Shown: positions 12,484-23,904 of the stretch, one piece after another
Numbering within the stretch: position 1 is the first letter of the stretch
How the letters are laid out: each line of letters starts with the position of its first letter
Translations under genes and position numbers: made by a program
The notes under the pieces: generated by a model
The model's database searches: none
Told to the model about the DNA's origin: nothing
The model's input: only the letters and a program-made list of their open reading frames with translations
Origin: Spongospora subterranea f. sp. subterranea
Taxonomy: Eukaryota > Endomyxa: Phytomyxea > Phytomyxea > Plasmodiophorida
DNA length: 64,000 bases
NCBI GenBank assembly: GCA_049724395.1
Contig: JAUGWO010000128.1
Span: 186,001-250,000, forward strand
Reading direction: 5' to 3'

Positions 12484-12878
12484 GATCGTAATTCAGTCGT
12501 GATCGGACCCGATCGACAAACAGAACGGGAGGAAACTCACCGTTGGATTAGGGATTTAGAAAACGAAACAGGGAAAGGGCATAATTCGGCCATTGGTACA
12601 GTTATGTAAAACAGGGGAACACTACTAAAGATATTTATCAAACTGACTGGTTCAATTAACTGAACCCAACCCGACCTTTTCCATGTTCAACCCACAAATA
12701 CTGACAACCGCTGAGAATTTATTGCACAAAAAACTGACTGGAGTTTCACGTTCTGATGTCAAATGCCGAACAGAAGAACTGATGACATCTGTGATGGAAT
12801 ATTTCGTGGCGAAATACTGCATTCACAGAACGGGATGGGTATGAGAAATGATCAAAATTTGATCAGGTCTGACGACTT
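12484..12878. other. Intergenic between VTT gene and SNF8
   Basis: About 400 bp with no coding pattern. It should hold the VTT-gene promoter (minus strand) and the SNF8 3' end. Confidence 0.5.
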
Positions 12879-13766
12879 TTATTGGACGATTAAACTGGGA
12901 AACCAATACTCGAACTGTTTGAGGTCGCACTGATCCACCCAGGCAATTCCGTTCTCCATCATCAACTCGATCACTTTCTCAGACCTGACAGCAGGCCACG
13001 ACAAAGCCGAGCAAAGGCCAGATATGGAGATATGGCCCTGGTTCTGTTGGGCAATCTCTAAAACATCGGTGTGGTCCTTATTGAACTCAATGGGCACAGA
13101 AAGGATCATTGGAGAGTTGTTGATATGAACAATACCGAATCCTCCGCCTAGCACCTTCACCTAGATAGCTGGGTTTAATGATCATGGCCAAAATGATCTG
13201 TCGCAACAAGAACCTTATCGATCGCGCGGCGAACGTCATCGAGCGATATTAGTTGAGCTGATGGACCTCGTCTTGAGGAAAGGCGTGTGAACAGGTCTGT
13301 GATGGCTAATAACCCTCCTGAAATAACACTTCAATTTCTGAAATGACATGAACTTGAGTCTGTTATATTCACCATTCTGAACACGGGTCGCTAGACACAC
13401 CTCAATTATCTGAATACTCAACTCGTAATAAAAATCACCAACACCGAGTAACTCGGCCCAAAATCCTTTTGTTGATGCCAATGGGTCAACCCCAATCTTT
13501 TGACACATCTTGCTGAATTGGGCTCGAAATACAGCATTAGATCGAATATCCTTTTTGTGTTTAACGGCAAACGCCTCTAGATTACTTTTAAATATTGACA
13601 AACTAGACCGAATCTATGATGGGATAAAGTTAATATTGATCTGATAGTGGTTAAGCGATACTACATGTTCAATCTGTGTTTGTTCAATCTCTCTTCCAGC
13701 GGTCCTGAACCGTTCTGCCGCCTCCTTCTTCTTCTTGATCCCTCCGATACCCACGGTCCGCCTCAT
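12879..13766 (-). CDS. SNF8: ESCRT-II subunit SNF8/VPS22 (EAP30)
   Basis: VPS22 is a core ESCRT-II subunit that sorts ubiquitinated membrane proteins into multivesicular bodies. Exon 1 (start 13766) reads [20 protein letters not shown], matching the family start. Then come [60 protein letters not shown], the linker [20 protein letters not shown], and the second winged helix ending [20 protein letters not shown]. The start ATG at 13766 is upstream of the methionine at 13601, which lacks the conserved basic N-terminus. Three introns of about 50 nt join the blocks in frame. Length matches the usual 250 or so residues. Confidence 0.88.
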
Positions 13767-14639
13767 GTGACGCCCCTCGTTCACCTGTTTCTGGGCCGAT
13801 GGAGGATGGGCCTTGCCGCTGGTGCGGATGGCGCTAAGAGCAGGACGGCAGACAAATGAGAGGGGCAGATCCCCTGGGCCGATGGGTTATGGGGCGCTAT
13901 ACAGCTGCTGTGGATGGCCCTTTGAGCGCGTGATCCGGCCACTTGGCGCTACACTGCCTTTTGGGCCGGTGGCTATGAGTCGACCGCGCTAGGAGATGCT
14001 CTTTTACAGCAGAAATGGAATATGGCGATAGAAACAGTAACAGTTTATGACAGAGGTAGAGAACTGAGTGTACATCATGTTACGTCATGGGACGGAAACA
14101 TAAACTGGTCAAGTTTCACGTTTTTTATGTTTTTGTTGTGGCGCATTTCAATCATGTGAATAATCTGAATATGACGTTATGGCAATGGCGTATCCCAGCT
14201 GATTTCCAGCAATCGGAAACCCGTTTGTTATTGTAGTGGTACAAAACAGGTCGATATTGGGCGGCTGAACTTAAAAACAAAGTCACCCCAACGTTGGCAC
14301 TTTTTGGCGAGCACTGCCAACCACATTGCAATTGATACTAACCCGTCGCAGCCGATGACAACACATGGACTATCCATAGGAGTCAAACACCCCCCGTATT
14401 GCCATTATCGCCTTTGGTTCTGTAGCTGTCGATATAGCCCAGGAAAGGTCAACCAGAAACTGAACAGTCTACCGCTCTACACACTCCTTACCGTCGACGA
14501 AAACCCCAATCTGGAGGTTTTAATTGGTCCAAACACCCAAACACCTGTTCTTTATCAAGTTCTGTACCCCATGAATATCCATCACTGCTGATCTCCATCT
14601 ATCATTCATCACTCATCATCATTCGGGACCATAAACTGA
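13767..14639. other. Intergenic between divergent SNF8 and SET gene
   Basis: About 870 bp, partly GC-rich near 13.75-13.95 kb. It is the shared upstream region of SNF8 (-) and the SET-domain gene (+). Short open stretches show no domain. Confidence 0.45.
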
Positions 14640-16402
14640 ATGTTCCACAGACTGATGAACTGTTCGAGATCGAGTGAAGTGAAGTCATTGGTGGTTATCG
14701 GTGGGGGCGACACTGTTGCAACTGCCGGTTCCAGAACGGTGCCTGGGTGTGTCGCCAGCCAGTTATATGGGGCAGCGCATACACAGCTGGAGCAATTCAA
14801 CACCAACAGCCCCATAACTCTAACATCAATGAAGAGCATACCGGCGAGTAAAAGCGGCGGAACAATCAAATCCGATCCTGTAAAAGTGCCAGACAATCGT
14901 AAGGATGATCAAGTTTCTCCATCGGTGAAGCCATTCCGGTTCTCCACGAGTTTGATAATCGTATTGAGTTTGGCGGTCTGCGCCTTTTCGATATACATAT
15001 CGTGGTGGATATTAGAATCCCCAAAGGCAGCGAAAAGCAATGCCGATCGGTTCATGGAGTGGCTGAAAGAAAACGGAGCGCTGATTGATGGAGTTAAAAT
15101 CGCAGGAAACATCGACGGAAACGAACGCGATCTGGTCAGCACCCGGCCCATATACGAAGGGGATGCTGTGGCCGTGCTGCCCCGGGAGCTGATGATCTCG
15201 AAGAACGTGTATGACAACGATCCTGACGTGCAAGAGGCGGTTGATCGGGTTGAGGATATGGATGATACCAGTGAGTTTGGCTGTCTGATCACGATCTCCC
15301 CATCCTTTGCCTGTTCATGGCTGAAGATTGTGTGTGTGTGCAATCGTAGGCAGGCTGGCCGTATTCCTGGTCACCAATCGCGACTCGTTCTGGACGCCCT
15401 TCATCCAGATCCTGCCCAGCTCGATACCAATGCCCATATTCTGGGATCAGGCTGACCTGGCCTATCTACAGATCCCGCGTTTCCTAGAGGAGATCAACGC
15501 CACCAACACGTATCTACACGACACCTATGATCTAATCGAGGAGGTGATACCAGATATCTCCTTTCCTGAGTATAAACTGGCCTGGGCCCAAGTTGCATGT
15601 ACTCAACCATCATCACCATCATATCTCCATCGTACTGAGAATGGGCCCATTTCCATCGCATAGCTAGGGCTTGGGGTGTCGCCCTCGATCAGGTCGACCA
15701 GAGCGTCCTCTTGCCGTTGTTCGATATGGCCGATCACGAGCCCCAGGGGGTGTCGGTGCATTTCGATGAGGATCTGGGCACCGCTTCCATTATCGCCAAT
15801 CGGGATCATATAGGATTATCACTCCCTATTCATACTTATTATCATAATTCCAGGTAATCGGGGGAATATTCCACCACCGACGTCGTAGCTCACCCGTATT
15901 TTATTTTAGCAACTTTGTGTTTTTGTCATCATATGGATTCACATTAACAGGAAATGATCATCATCTTTTGTGTCGTCTCTCTATCGACGATGGATCGGGA
16001 AACCTGGTTCGAAAGGAGCTTACGGCATCATTCGACGATGACGACTTTCAGAATCTCATGACCGAGTTGCGCCAATCGGATGCAGAGTTATCAGAGTTTC
16101 AGAAAGAGCTTGGCGCGTTGGAGACGATCAGCGAAGCGGCAAGCGAACAGCTGAACGAGTTCAGCACAACCATAGAGGACGACGATAAATTACTCCAAAC
16201 CAATCTAACCTTGAACCAGATCAACGCCGTAAGATCTCGACGCCATGAGAAATTATGCCTTTCTCGCTACAAAGACCTGCATTCGATGGTCACCGATGCG
16301 GTCGGGAAAGGCGACTGGTCCGAATTCCAGGAGAGTTATGGATTATGGTCAGGAGCAGATGAATACATCACAAATCTGCAGGCAATGGACCACAAAGTCT
16401 GA
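14640..16402 (+). CDS. SET-domain (SETD3/RuBisCO-LSMT-like) methyltransferase with N-terminal membrane anchor
   Basis: SETD3-like enzymes transfer methyl groups from S-adenosylmethionine to lysine or histidine of non-histone proteins. The protein opens with about 100 polar residues, then a hydrophobic helix at roughly 103-123 (SLIIVLSLAVCAFSIYISWW). The SET region follows: RFMEWLKENGALIDGVKIAG, RDLVSTRPIYEGDAVAVLPR, SFWTPFIQILPSSIPMPIFW, WAQVASRAWGVALDQ, LLPLFDMADHEPQG and SNFVFLSSYGFTLTGND. The C-terminal helical substrate-binding half ends at DHKV-stop. Introns: about 15271-15351, 15606-15662 and 15854-15909. The methionine at 14828 is an alternative start. A membrane-tethered form is not the usual layout of this family. 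Confidence 0.8.
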
Positions 16403-16950
16403 TGTCCAAACGTCGTCTGCGTTATATTCTAATAAAGCCAGTGTCTTGCAGAATGATTACCTTGCCAGGTTCGCTGACCCATAGTTTTGCTTCATCGTTT
16501 GATGTGCACAAATCACTCACAGGCATGAACGCATTTAGAGAGCAAACTATCGGCCTATCGCTGATCAGATTCCTAAAGATTCGGTCATCCGATAGTGCCA
16601 GAACAGGATAGATGGTCGTGTTCTAGCAGACGTTGTGCCTGCAATGTGATCAAATGACGACCGCATTGACACCACCTGTTGTCCGAATTGATGGCCGGGC
16701 AAATACACCACCGCCAGCCGCAAAATCATGATCCATTCGGTGGACACGTTGGAGAGAGTTGAGCAGACAGATGCAAAGGGCATCGAGGCGGTCTGGGGCA
16801 AGGGACCACTCCGATCCACTTCAACAAATCAGCAGCCTCATCTTATCACAAGATGCAAACGGTAACCAGACTTAACTTGATGATTTGAGCGCATCCTAAC
16901 CTTCAATATGGCGCAGGGCGGCGAATCACGCCGTATCCCTAGTGTTGAAT
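16403..16950. other. Intergenic, unassigned
   Basis: Contains short open stretches on both strands (for example minus 16565-16819) without a recognised domain. No feature can be supported. Confidence 0.35.
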
Positions 16951-16961
16951 GTGACAACTAT

Positions 16962-18512
16962 AGTGTCGCGTCGCATTCGACCAATTTCTGGCCTTTTTTG
17001 AGTCAATTTATTGGGAAATTGGATTAACAAGGACACCTAATAAAACTATTTTCGGATAGCAGTTGTGACCCTCTATCGACCAGCGGCACTTTTCTCAGTT
17101 CGTTATTCATTAATTTCGCGATGGATTTGGTACTGGATGTGACGACGGATTTGCCAACTGCTCAACAGAGTGCTGCTGTGATTGCAACACCTGCATCACA
17201 ATCGCATCGTGGCAGGGGTTGGGGAAGACCTCGCGGTAGCACTGCTGCTCGATCTAACAGAGTCGTTCGCAACTGCTCGGCTGCGAAAGGCTGGAAAATT
17301 TGCACAGAGCATCTTGAAACCATTATGATGGAACCGGCATATGTATCCTCATGTTTTGACGAAAAGCACGCCACTATGTTCGAGCAGTTTGCTCGAACAT
17401 CTTTTACTGGCCTTCAAACGAAGGGATACGACACGACGCGTCATGGCCACATTCTTCTGATGATGGGGCGAAACGTTGACATTTTCGAGGAATCACATCA
17501 ACGATTTCATTCGCCTCAAACAACTCCCACAAGGTGAGGTTTCGTTGCCCGAGATGATATCGTGGTTTTCGATCACAATGTTCTCTCATTGTTTAAACTT
17601 CAATTTGGAGATCACATTGGATTATTTTAGGTCAAAGGGGGCATCGGTTCTTTCATTGGATCGGTTGCGGTTTATTACTTGAAACCTTAAGGCCTATGAT
17701 GTCACCAGACGAGGGGACGGCGATGCAGAAACGTGGGTTTCGCAACGCGATCGCACTGTTTATCTGGAGGCTTTTGAGCAATGTATCAGGAACCGCACCA
17801 TGCAGTTAATTGGCGTTCTAGACCATCTAGTTGTCACCCTTGACGAACCAATTTGTTGTCGACCTTGCTCGCTCTGGCGATGGGCAGTTTCCGTAGAATT
17901 TCCCGAAACCGAAGAAAACTCTGCTTGAGGAAAGAAGAGTTTTTTGGAGTATTTTGTACAAACATGTTACTGAAAATGGTCCTCTGGTTCCGATCAAGAT
18001 CTTCAAGCATTCTTCCCAAACGTTGTATTCCAAAACTAAGGGCGGAGTTGATGGTCTGACACTGTTTAGGAGTGTCCTTAATTCACAATCTTCATCTCTG
18101 CTTTGGGAACCAAAATTGATAATCCAATGCCTTAAGAATCTCATGATAGCAAGCTTTATCTCATTCAGATTCACGCAATGCAATCACCCTATCGAGTCAA
18201 CAGTTTTTTTCAAATCGTTAAGCTCGTTCCGTGCAAGTTTGAATGCCGTCGGATCTCTTTCTACATTCCTCTACAATTCTTCTACTGACTCACTTTGCTG
18301 TGCGACACATTCAGCATTTTGATAGGAAAAAAACACGAAAAACCTGCGGGACTTCATTCCACATTTTTCCATCAAATACACGAGTAACAATCATGACAAT
18401 TTGTATACAAGTTGGTCTTGAAGAGATGCTTGAACTGGTACATAGTCAATTTTTTCAACAAACTTCTGCTAATATGTGTTTTCGCCAACCTTTTATCATT
18501 GCGACACTATAC
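16962..18512 (+). mobile_element. Decayed piggyBac-like DNA transposon
   Basis: A plus-strand transposase-like reading starts at 17121 (MDLVLDVTTDLPTAQQ) with a GRGWGRPRGS AT-hook-like patch. It goes on in a second frame with SLPEMISWFSITMFSHCLNF and SLDRLRFIT, then DHLVVTLDE and, near 18.03 kb, SKTKGGVDGL. A KGGVD box close to the C-terminus is typical of piggyBac-family transposases. At least two frame changes and several stops (one at 17681 in the second frame) show it is dead. The outer borders carry an inverted TAGTGTCGC at about 16965 and 18503-18511 flanked by TA, which is not the TTAA target expected for piggyBac, so the family call is tentative. Confidence 0.4.
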
Positions 18513-18536
18513 CGTAGTGTCGCAATAAAAAGGACC
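18498..18536. repeat. Short palindrome TTGCGACACTA..TAGTGTCGCAA
   Basis: Two copies of TAGTGTCGCAA face each other with a loop of a few bases at about 18502-18533, and a further copy in inverse orientation lies at about 16965. They look like transposon ends of the decayed element to the left, with the outward arm belonging to another copy. Confidence 0.45.
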
Positions 18537-18628
18537 GTAGGGATATGTACAGTTGCCTGGTCGGGTGTACTGTATTATCGCCATAGCGTAAAGAATCGGG
18601 GACATTTGCTGGGGGTAAAACAGCATTT

Positions 18629-19323
18629 ATGGCGACCGCAGCGTTGGGTCAAACCGACACTTCTCACACCTATCAATCCTGGCGCTTTCTCGCCTGGCTG
18701 CAAGCTTGGCCGCTGAACCGTTCGACGTTATTCGATTACTTCAAACAGTCGACATTCTACGATTCATCGTGTAATAACGAACTTCTGATTTTGCAGCGGA
18801 CAGTGGACCATAGCCATTTGAAGTGAATTTTACCTGCTGGCAGACCCCTTCGTCGTGGTCTGACAAATGAACACAGGACCATGGTTGGTCTCGAATATGA
18901 AGTCGATTCCTCGTCGAGGGCGTCTGAAAGCCCTAGCTATTTTCTGATCAAGAAGCAAGACCGACATTCGGAGACCAGTACGACCTGCCTGGCCGTTTAT
19001 TATATCATAGGAACTGGTCCACAATGGGGAACGATATATCAGATGCCCTCTGTGTACTCGGTTTTGGTTTGCAATCTGGTACTGTCGGTATTAACTGGTC
19101 AACGAGGTCATCTTTCAACGCCTAGTGATTATAATAGGGGACTTCGTCATATTATGTTGGGCAAGCGTTGGAGGCTCTGGCGTCACACATCGATTACAGC
19201 CCCCTGACAGGTTATTCCTGGGCTTCAGAGAATAGCGACAAAAATCCAGAAGCACCAGCACCGGTGGCTTATCGATATTCAAATCCTGTGGATGCTGTGA
19301 TAACTAAACAGTATGAGAAGTAA
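18629..19323 (+). CDS. MED6: Mediator complex subunit 6
   Basis: MED6 is a head-module subunit of Mediator, which links activators to RNA polymerase II. Start ATG 18629 gives MATAALGQTDTSHTYQSWRF. Family signatures are FLAWLQAWPLNRSTLFDYF, STFYDSSCNNELLILQR, then across a 73-nt intron KTMVGLEYEV, SYFLIKKQDR, CLAVYYII, GTIYQMPSVYSVLVCNL, and a last exon ALEALASHIDYSPLTGYSW ending KQYEK-stop at 19323. The FYDxxCNNE box is diagnostic. A short insertion (GTGPQW) splits YYII and GTIYQ, where the family normally has only one or two residues. Confidence 0.87.
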
Positions 19324-19930
19324 CTGGATTGATTCGCCATTGAAGAGCCAGGGGAAAACATGTTTTCATATCGTGTTGGTAAATAATGATTCTCGATCAT
19401 CCCCATACAGGAGCCGACTTCGGACCATAACGCCGCTATTTTTATGGGGATGAACAGAATATCAAATACGTCAAGTCTAGGGATCAGGATGTGTTGCTGT
19501 AAAGAACGCCATCATCGATTATCTGATATAACATCTCACCCATACAATAACCGGAATTATACTACCGGTAAAGCAACAGGAATAATGGCATGCGAAATAG
19601 ACAAGAAATGCGACCCACTTTTCGGGAATCCTTTGCAGCAACATTTTTCAGTTGATCAGTTCGTCAAGGTTTCCCAGAATTATGTAATGGCCGGTTTTTC
19701 TCAAAGACGAATCATTGCTGTTTCTGTAGATGTGGATTATCCATTCATTTCTTCTGGATTTGTTCATGTCGTTTCAGGACTACCTACACTTATTGCATCA
19801 ATCGAATCAATTACAATCCTGTTCAAATATATATTTACTCTCTTCTTGAAGAGTTACAATATCGGCGAGTGATGAAAAACCAGATCAGTCACGCTCCATC
19901 AAGAGCTCATTCGGCACCGCCAATTGCCGA
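19324..19930 (+). other. Unassigned stretch with one hypothetical open frame (19444-19872)
   Basis: A 142-codon plus-strand open frame begins MGMNRISNTSSLGIRMCC and ends FLKSYNIGE. It contains HVVSGLPTLIASIESITILF, a possible hydrophobic helix. I recognise no domain; it may be spurious or the remnant of a gene. Confidence 0.25.
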
Positions 19931-19939
19931 GAAACCTTT

Positions 19940-20410
19940 GATCAGCTTTGATACTGGATTTTGTTGTTGATCTAGACGGCTCAGTCATTTGCCTTGTCAA
20001 TGACAATTATAATCTCCAGCACGATAATGCCAGGCCCCATGGTGCGATCACTAGCTCTGTCGGCGCTTAAACTGGTTTAACCGACTGTTGGCATTTGTCT
20101 GTCAGGCACCTAACAGCCCCGATTTCAATGTGTTAGACTTGGGCTTTTTCAATTCTATTCAATCTTTGCAACATCAGCAAGCTCCTACTGATATTGATGC
20201 GTTGATAATGGCAGTTGAGTCCAGTTTTACCAAACTGTCACCACAAAAACGGGGCGATGTATTTTTGTCCTTATAGAAAGCCTTGGAAGGGAGCTATGAT
20301 AAAACGCCCGTATGCAAAAGCGCATCTTCGAGCGCAAGGAAGACTTGTATTTTTACCTGCAGTCAGGAGGCGATTGGAGAACTCGAAAAGTAATTCATTG
20401 TACGAGTAAT
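19940..20410 (+). mobile_element. Plant-type mariner transposase, C-terminal fragment (inverted partner of next copy)
   Basis: Plus-strand readings include LQHDNARPHGAITSSV (second catalytic aspartate, DNARPH) and QAPNSPDFNVLDLGFFNSIQ (third catalytic aspartate in the NSPDxNxLDLGFF box), then a tail PTDIDALIMAVESSFTKLSP. These boxes are specific to plant/Soymar-type mariner-like elements (DD39D). Only the last third of the transposase is present, with frame changes. It lies tail to tail with the copy at 20.5-21.9 kb. Confidence 0.75.
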
Positions 20411-20526
20411 GTAATAAAGTGTTCCAATATTTTAGGAGTGCAATCTGGACTTATAATTTAGAACAAATAAAAAATGTGTATCGGACTAATATTGGACGAA
20501 GGGAAGATGCGCTTTTTGCACATGGA

Positions 20527-21860
20527 CTAACTTGTACGTATTGGACCCCGTTCCATCATAGCTCCTTTCTGTAAGGACAACAATACATCGTCCAGTGTTT
20601 GTGGTGACAGTTCGGTAAAACTGGACTCAACTGCCGTTATCAACGCATCAATATCAGTAGGAGCATGCTGATGTTGCAAAGATTGAATAAAAAATCCCAA
20701 GTCTAACATATTGAAATCAGCGCTGTTAGGTGGCTGACAGATCAATGACGAACGCCAACCGTCGGTTAAAACCAGTTTGTGCGACGACAGAATTAGTGAT
20801 CGCAGCATGGGCCTGGCATTATCGTGCTGGTCGGTAATTTTCATGTTCTTACTTTCGCCAGGCCATTTGTTTTTAAGGCGGAAATCGCGAGATGTAAAAT
20901 CAAATCGCGATACACTTCGCCATTGACTTCGTTGGGCTTGGTCATCATCAAGCCTCTCTCACGGTTTCTCGAACAATGCTGGGCAGGTTCCTGTTTTACT
21001 ATTGGCCATATCCCGATCTTCCCATCAAACATCCCTCTCCGGTGCGGGTCATACCAAGGCCTTGCAACGTCGGTCAGGAACATCACCTTGGTGATAAACC
21101 GTTTACTTTTCACGTGCCGATGTGGTGCATCTTCATCTGGAGTAAGATCAAAACTTTTTGGTTGTTTCTGTTAGATAAAACAACTTTTCATCCACATGAA
21201 CCGTGTCATTCATCCCATAAAACTTATTTGACTCAGAGTTCGGATCGATCATCGACCAAAAGAACCGAAGCCGCTCCCGTTTGTTGTCCTCGGTCAATGT
21301 GGGCTTTACACAATTGTTGACCCGCTTTATACTTCCGTTTTTGAAAACGTTAAAGAGAGTTGCCCAATGGGATGTGAGCGGCATGTGAAAAAGTGGATCT
21401 CTGTCGCAAAGAAACCTCTTTCACTTTCTGTTGGATGATGTCTCGATTTTTTTGTTTTCGTCCACACCGACCCTTTGTTCTGGCGCTCCCATCGACAGCA
21501 GCAACATTGGCGTACTGTTTTTTGCGGTTGGCCAGATTCGAGAGACAGACTTTGTTGGATACAGAGAACATCTGTGCAATAGATCCAATTGTTCCCTTCG
21601 AAAGTCGTGAATCTGTGTACGCAACCAATAAGTTTGACAGCTGGTGAGATCTGAATTGGCTCCCATGGCCTTTCATTGAGGTGAACCGAAACGCGGCGCA
21701 ATGATGTGACCTCTTGTTCCGTGACTCACGTCCCTCCCTGGAAATGTCATGACTCGCACACCAGTGTATTCCGTTCAGCGGAAAAAGGTCGGACAGGCGC
21801 CTTTTTCGACGAGCTTTAGCGCAGCATGCTACTACGACATATAGCATATACAACGAAATT
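20527..21860 (-). mobile_element. Plant-type mariner-like element, near full-length but broken transposase
   Basis: On the minus strand the domains appear in order. An N-terminal helix-turn-helix region includes GTIGSIAQMFSVSNKVCLS and GRCGRKQKNRDIIQQKVKEV. The first catalytic block is DTVHVDEKLFYLTETTKK. Next comes RPWYDPHRRGMFDGKIGIWP. The second block is ITDQHDNARP and the third is PPNSADFNMLDLGFFIQSLQ. Together this is the Soymar/plant mariner layout. The blocks lie in different frames (changes near 21.37, 21.13 and 20.84 kb) and DEKWF has become DEKLF. Terminal repeats were not found, so borders are approximate. Confidence 0.8.
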
Positions 21861-23174
21861 TCTTGAACAAATTTACACTAATATAGCATGAACGGACAAT
21901 AATCCACCTTAATTTTAAAAAAATCTGCAAATCGGAGCTCATTTTTAGCAGTCACAGGACCTCGCGCCGGCACAGCCGGCTTTAAAAACCGAGGCCAGCG
22001 TAGTCACAGGAGATGGCAGATCGCAATCTCACGTCTAGTTCTAACAGCAAATCATGATCCGGGTCAAACTACTCAAACTATCGGCTTTGGTGAAAAACCT
22101 CAATCGAGCGAAGACGAAGAAGTCCAAGCGACCTATCTCTGAGACCGTTGAATTCAAATCTGTTGAAGCCGTTCCATTCACGAACCATTGTGAGTGAGCT
22201 ACAAGGCTGTCTTCTCATTGTTGACCATCAACTGCTTGACCCAAACCACAAGTCTGTTGTACCAGGATGATGAACAGCTTTGATACGAGAACAAATCTGC
22301 AGATTGGAAGCGGCAGAGAGTTTGTCATCGTGCACCTGTTGTAGTCAACTTGACATTATAGGTATTCCTATCTGGCATATTTGTTGCTGATCGAGTTAAC
22401 TAACAGATGCAATAACCGCCATTCCCTCACTCTTTCCATTCTCATAAAGCGATCCTTCCCTCTCCATTATGCAACTCATCTCACTAGGGATATCTCATTG
22501 ATAGCATCAATACAAGAATCATCAACTATTACACGAAACATCGTGTTTGGCTCGCCCAGATGACGTCCTTTTCATACAGGGCCTAATCGGTCACTCCCAC
22601 TTGAATCATATTCCTCAACTCTATCTTTTGGGGTCGTAAAACCGCCAAATAGACCGACATAGGCGATAAATGAGATCAACATTTTGAAGGAGGTTCCCGA
22701 CATGAAGATGTTGCACTCGACGTTGTGTGACTGCTTTGACACTTTCTTCTTGCCAATAACCTGTTGCGTGCTGAACAAGATAGAAATTGTTGGCGAACTC
22801 AGGGATCGAGAGCGAGGCCAGTGATCGTCAATAGACTATTGCAGCTGTATAAATAAGTCATAAACTTGATAACGATTTGAAGTCCGAAACATATTCCAGT
22901 CAGGAAATAGTTTTTTATTTTCTTTGGTCAATTATAGTATTGCCAGGGAGGACATCGCTTCGACAAAGCAGCGTAAAACGGAACCCAATGTTGGAGTTAT
23001 TGTTTGGGACGAAAGGAGGATGACTATGAACCGATAAAAGATCAGCAACTTGCAGCTCAACCGGTAGAAATCTAGTCCTGAAGATAGCACATGCAGGCGC
23101 GATCAGCCGCCCATCATAGCATAACATCAAATAAACTGTAAGGTGTCGCGGGGGTGAAATCGAAGACATCTTGA
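21861..23174. other. Intergenic with a possible small first exon at 22054
   Basis: A 47-codon plus-strand frame at 22054-22197 (MIRVKLLKLSALVKNLNRAK, rich in Lys/Arg) runs into a GTGAGT, a good splice donor, so it might be a first exon. No downstream partner was identified. Other short frames (minus 22572-22778 and 22915-23169) have no recognised domain. Confidence 0.25.

Positions 23175-23904
<730 letters not shown>

Noticed and set aside
13236-13601. SNF8 starting at the methionine at 13601
   Set aside because: An upstream exon at 13766 carries the conserved basic N-terminus MRRTVGIGG.
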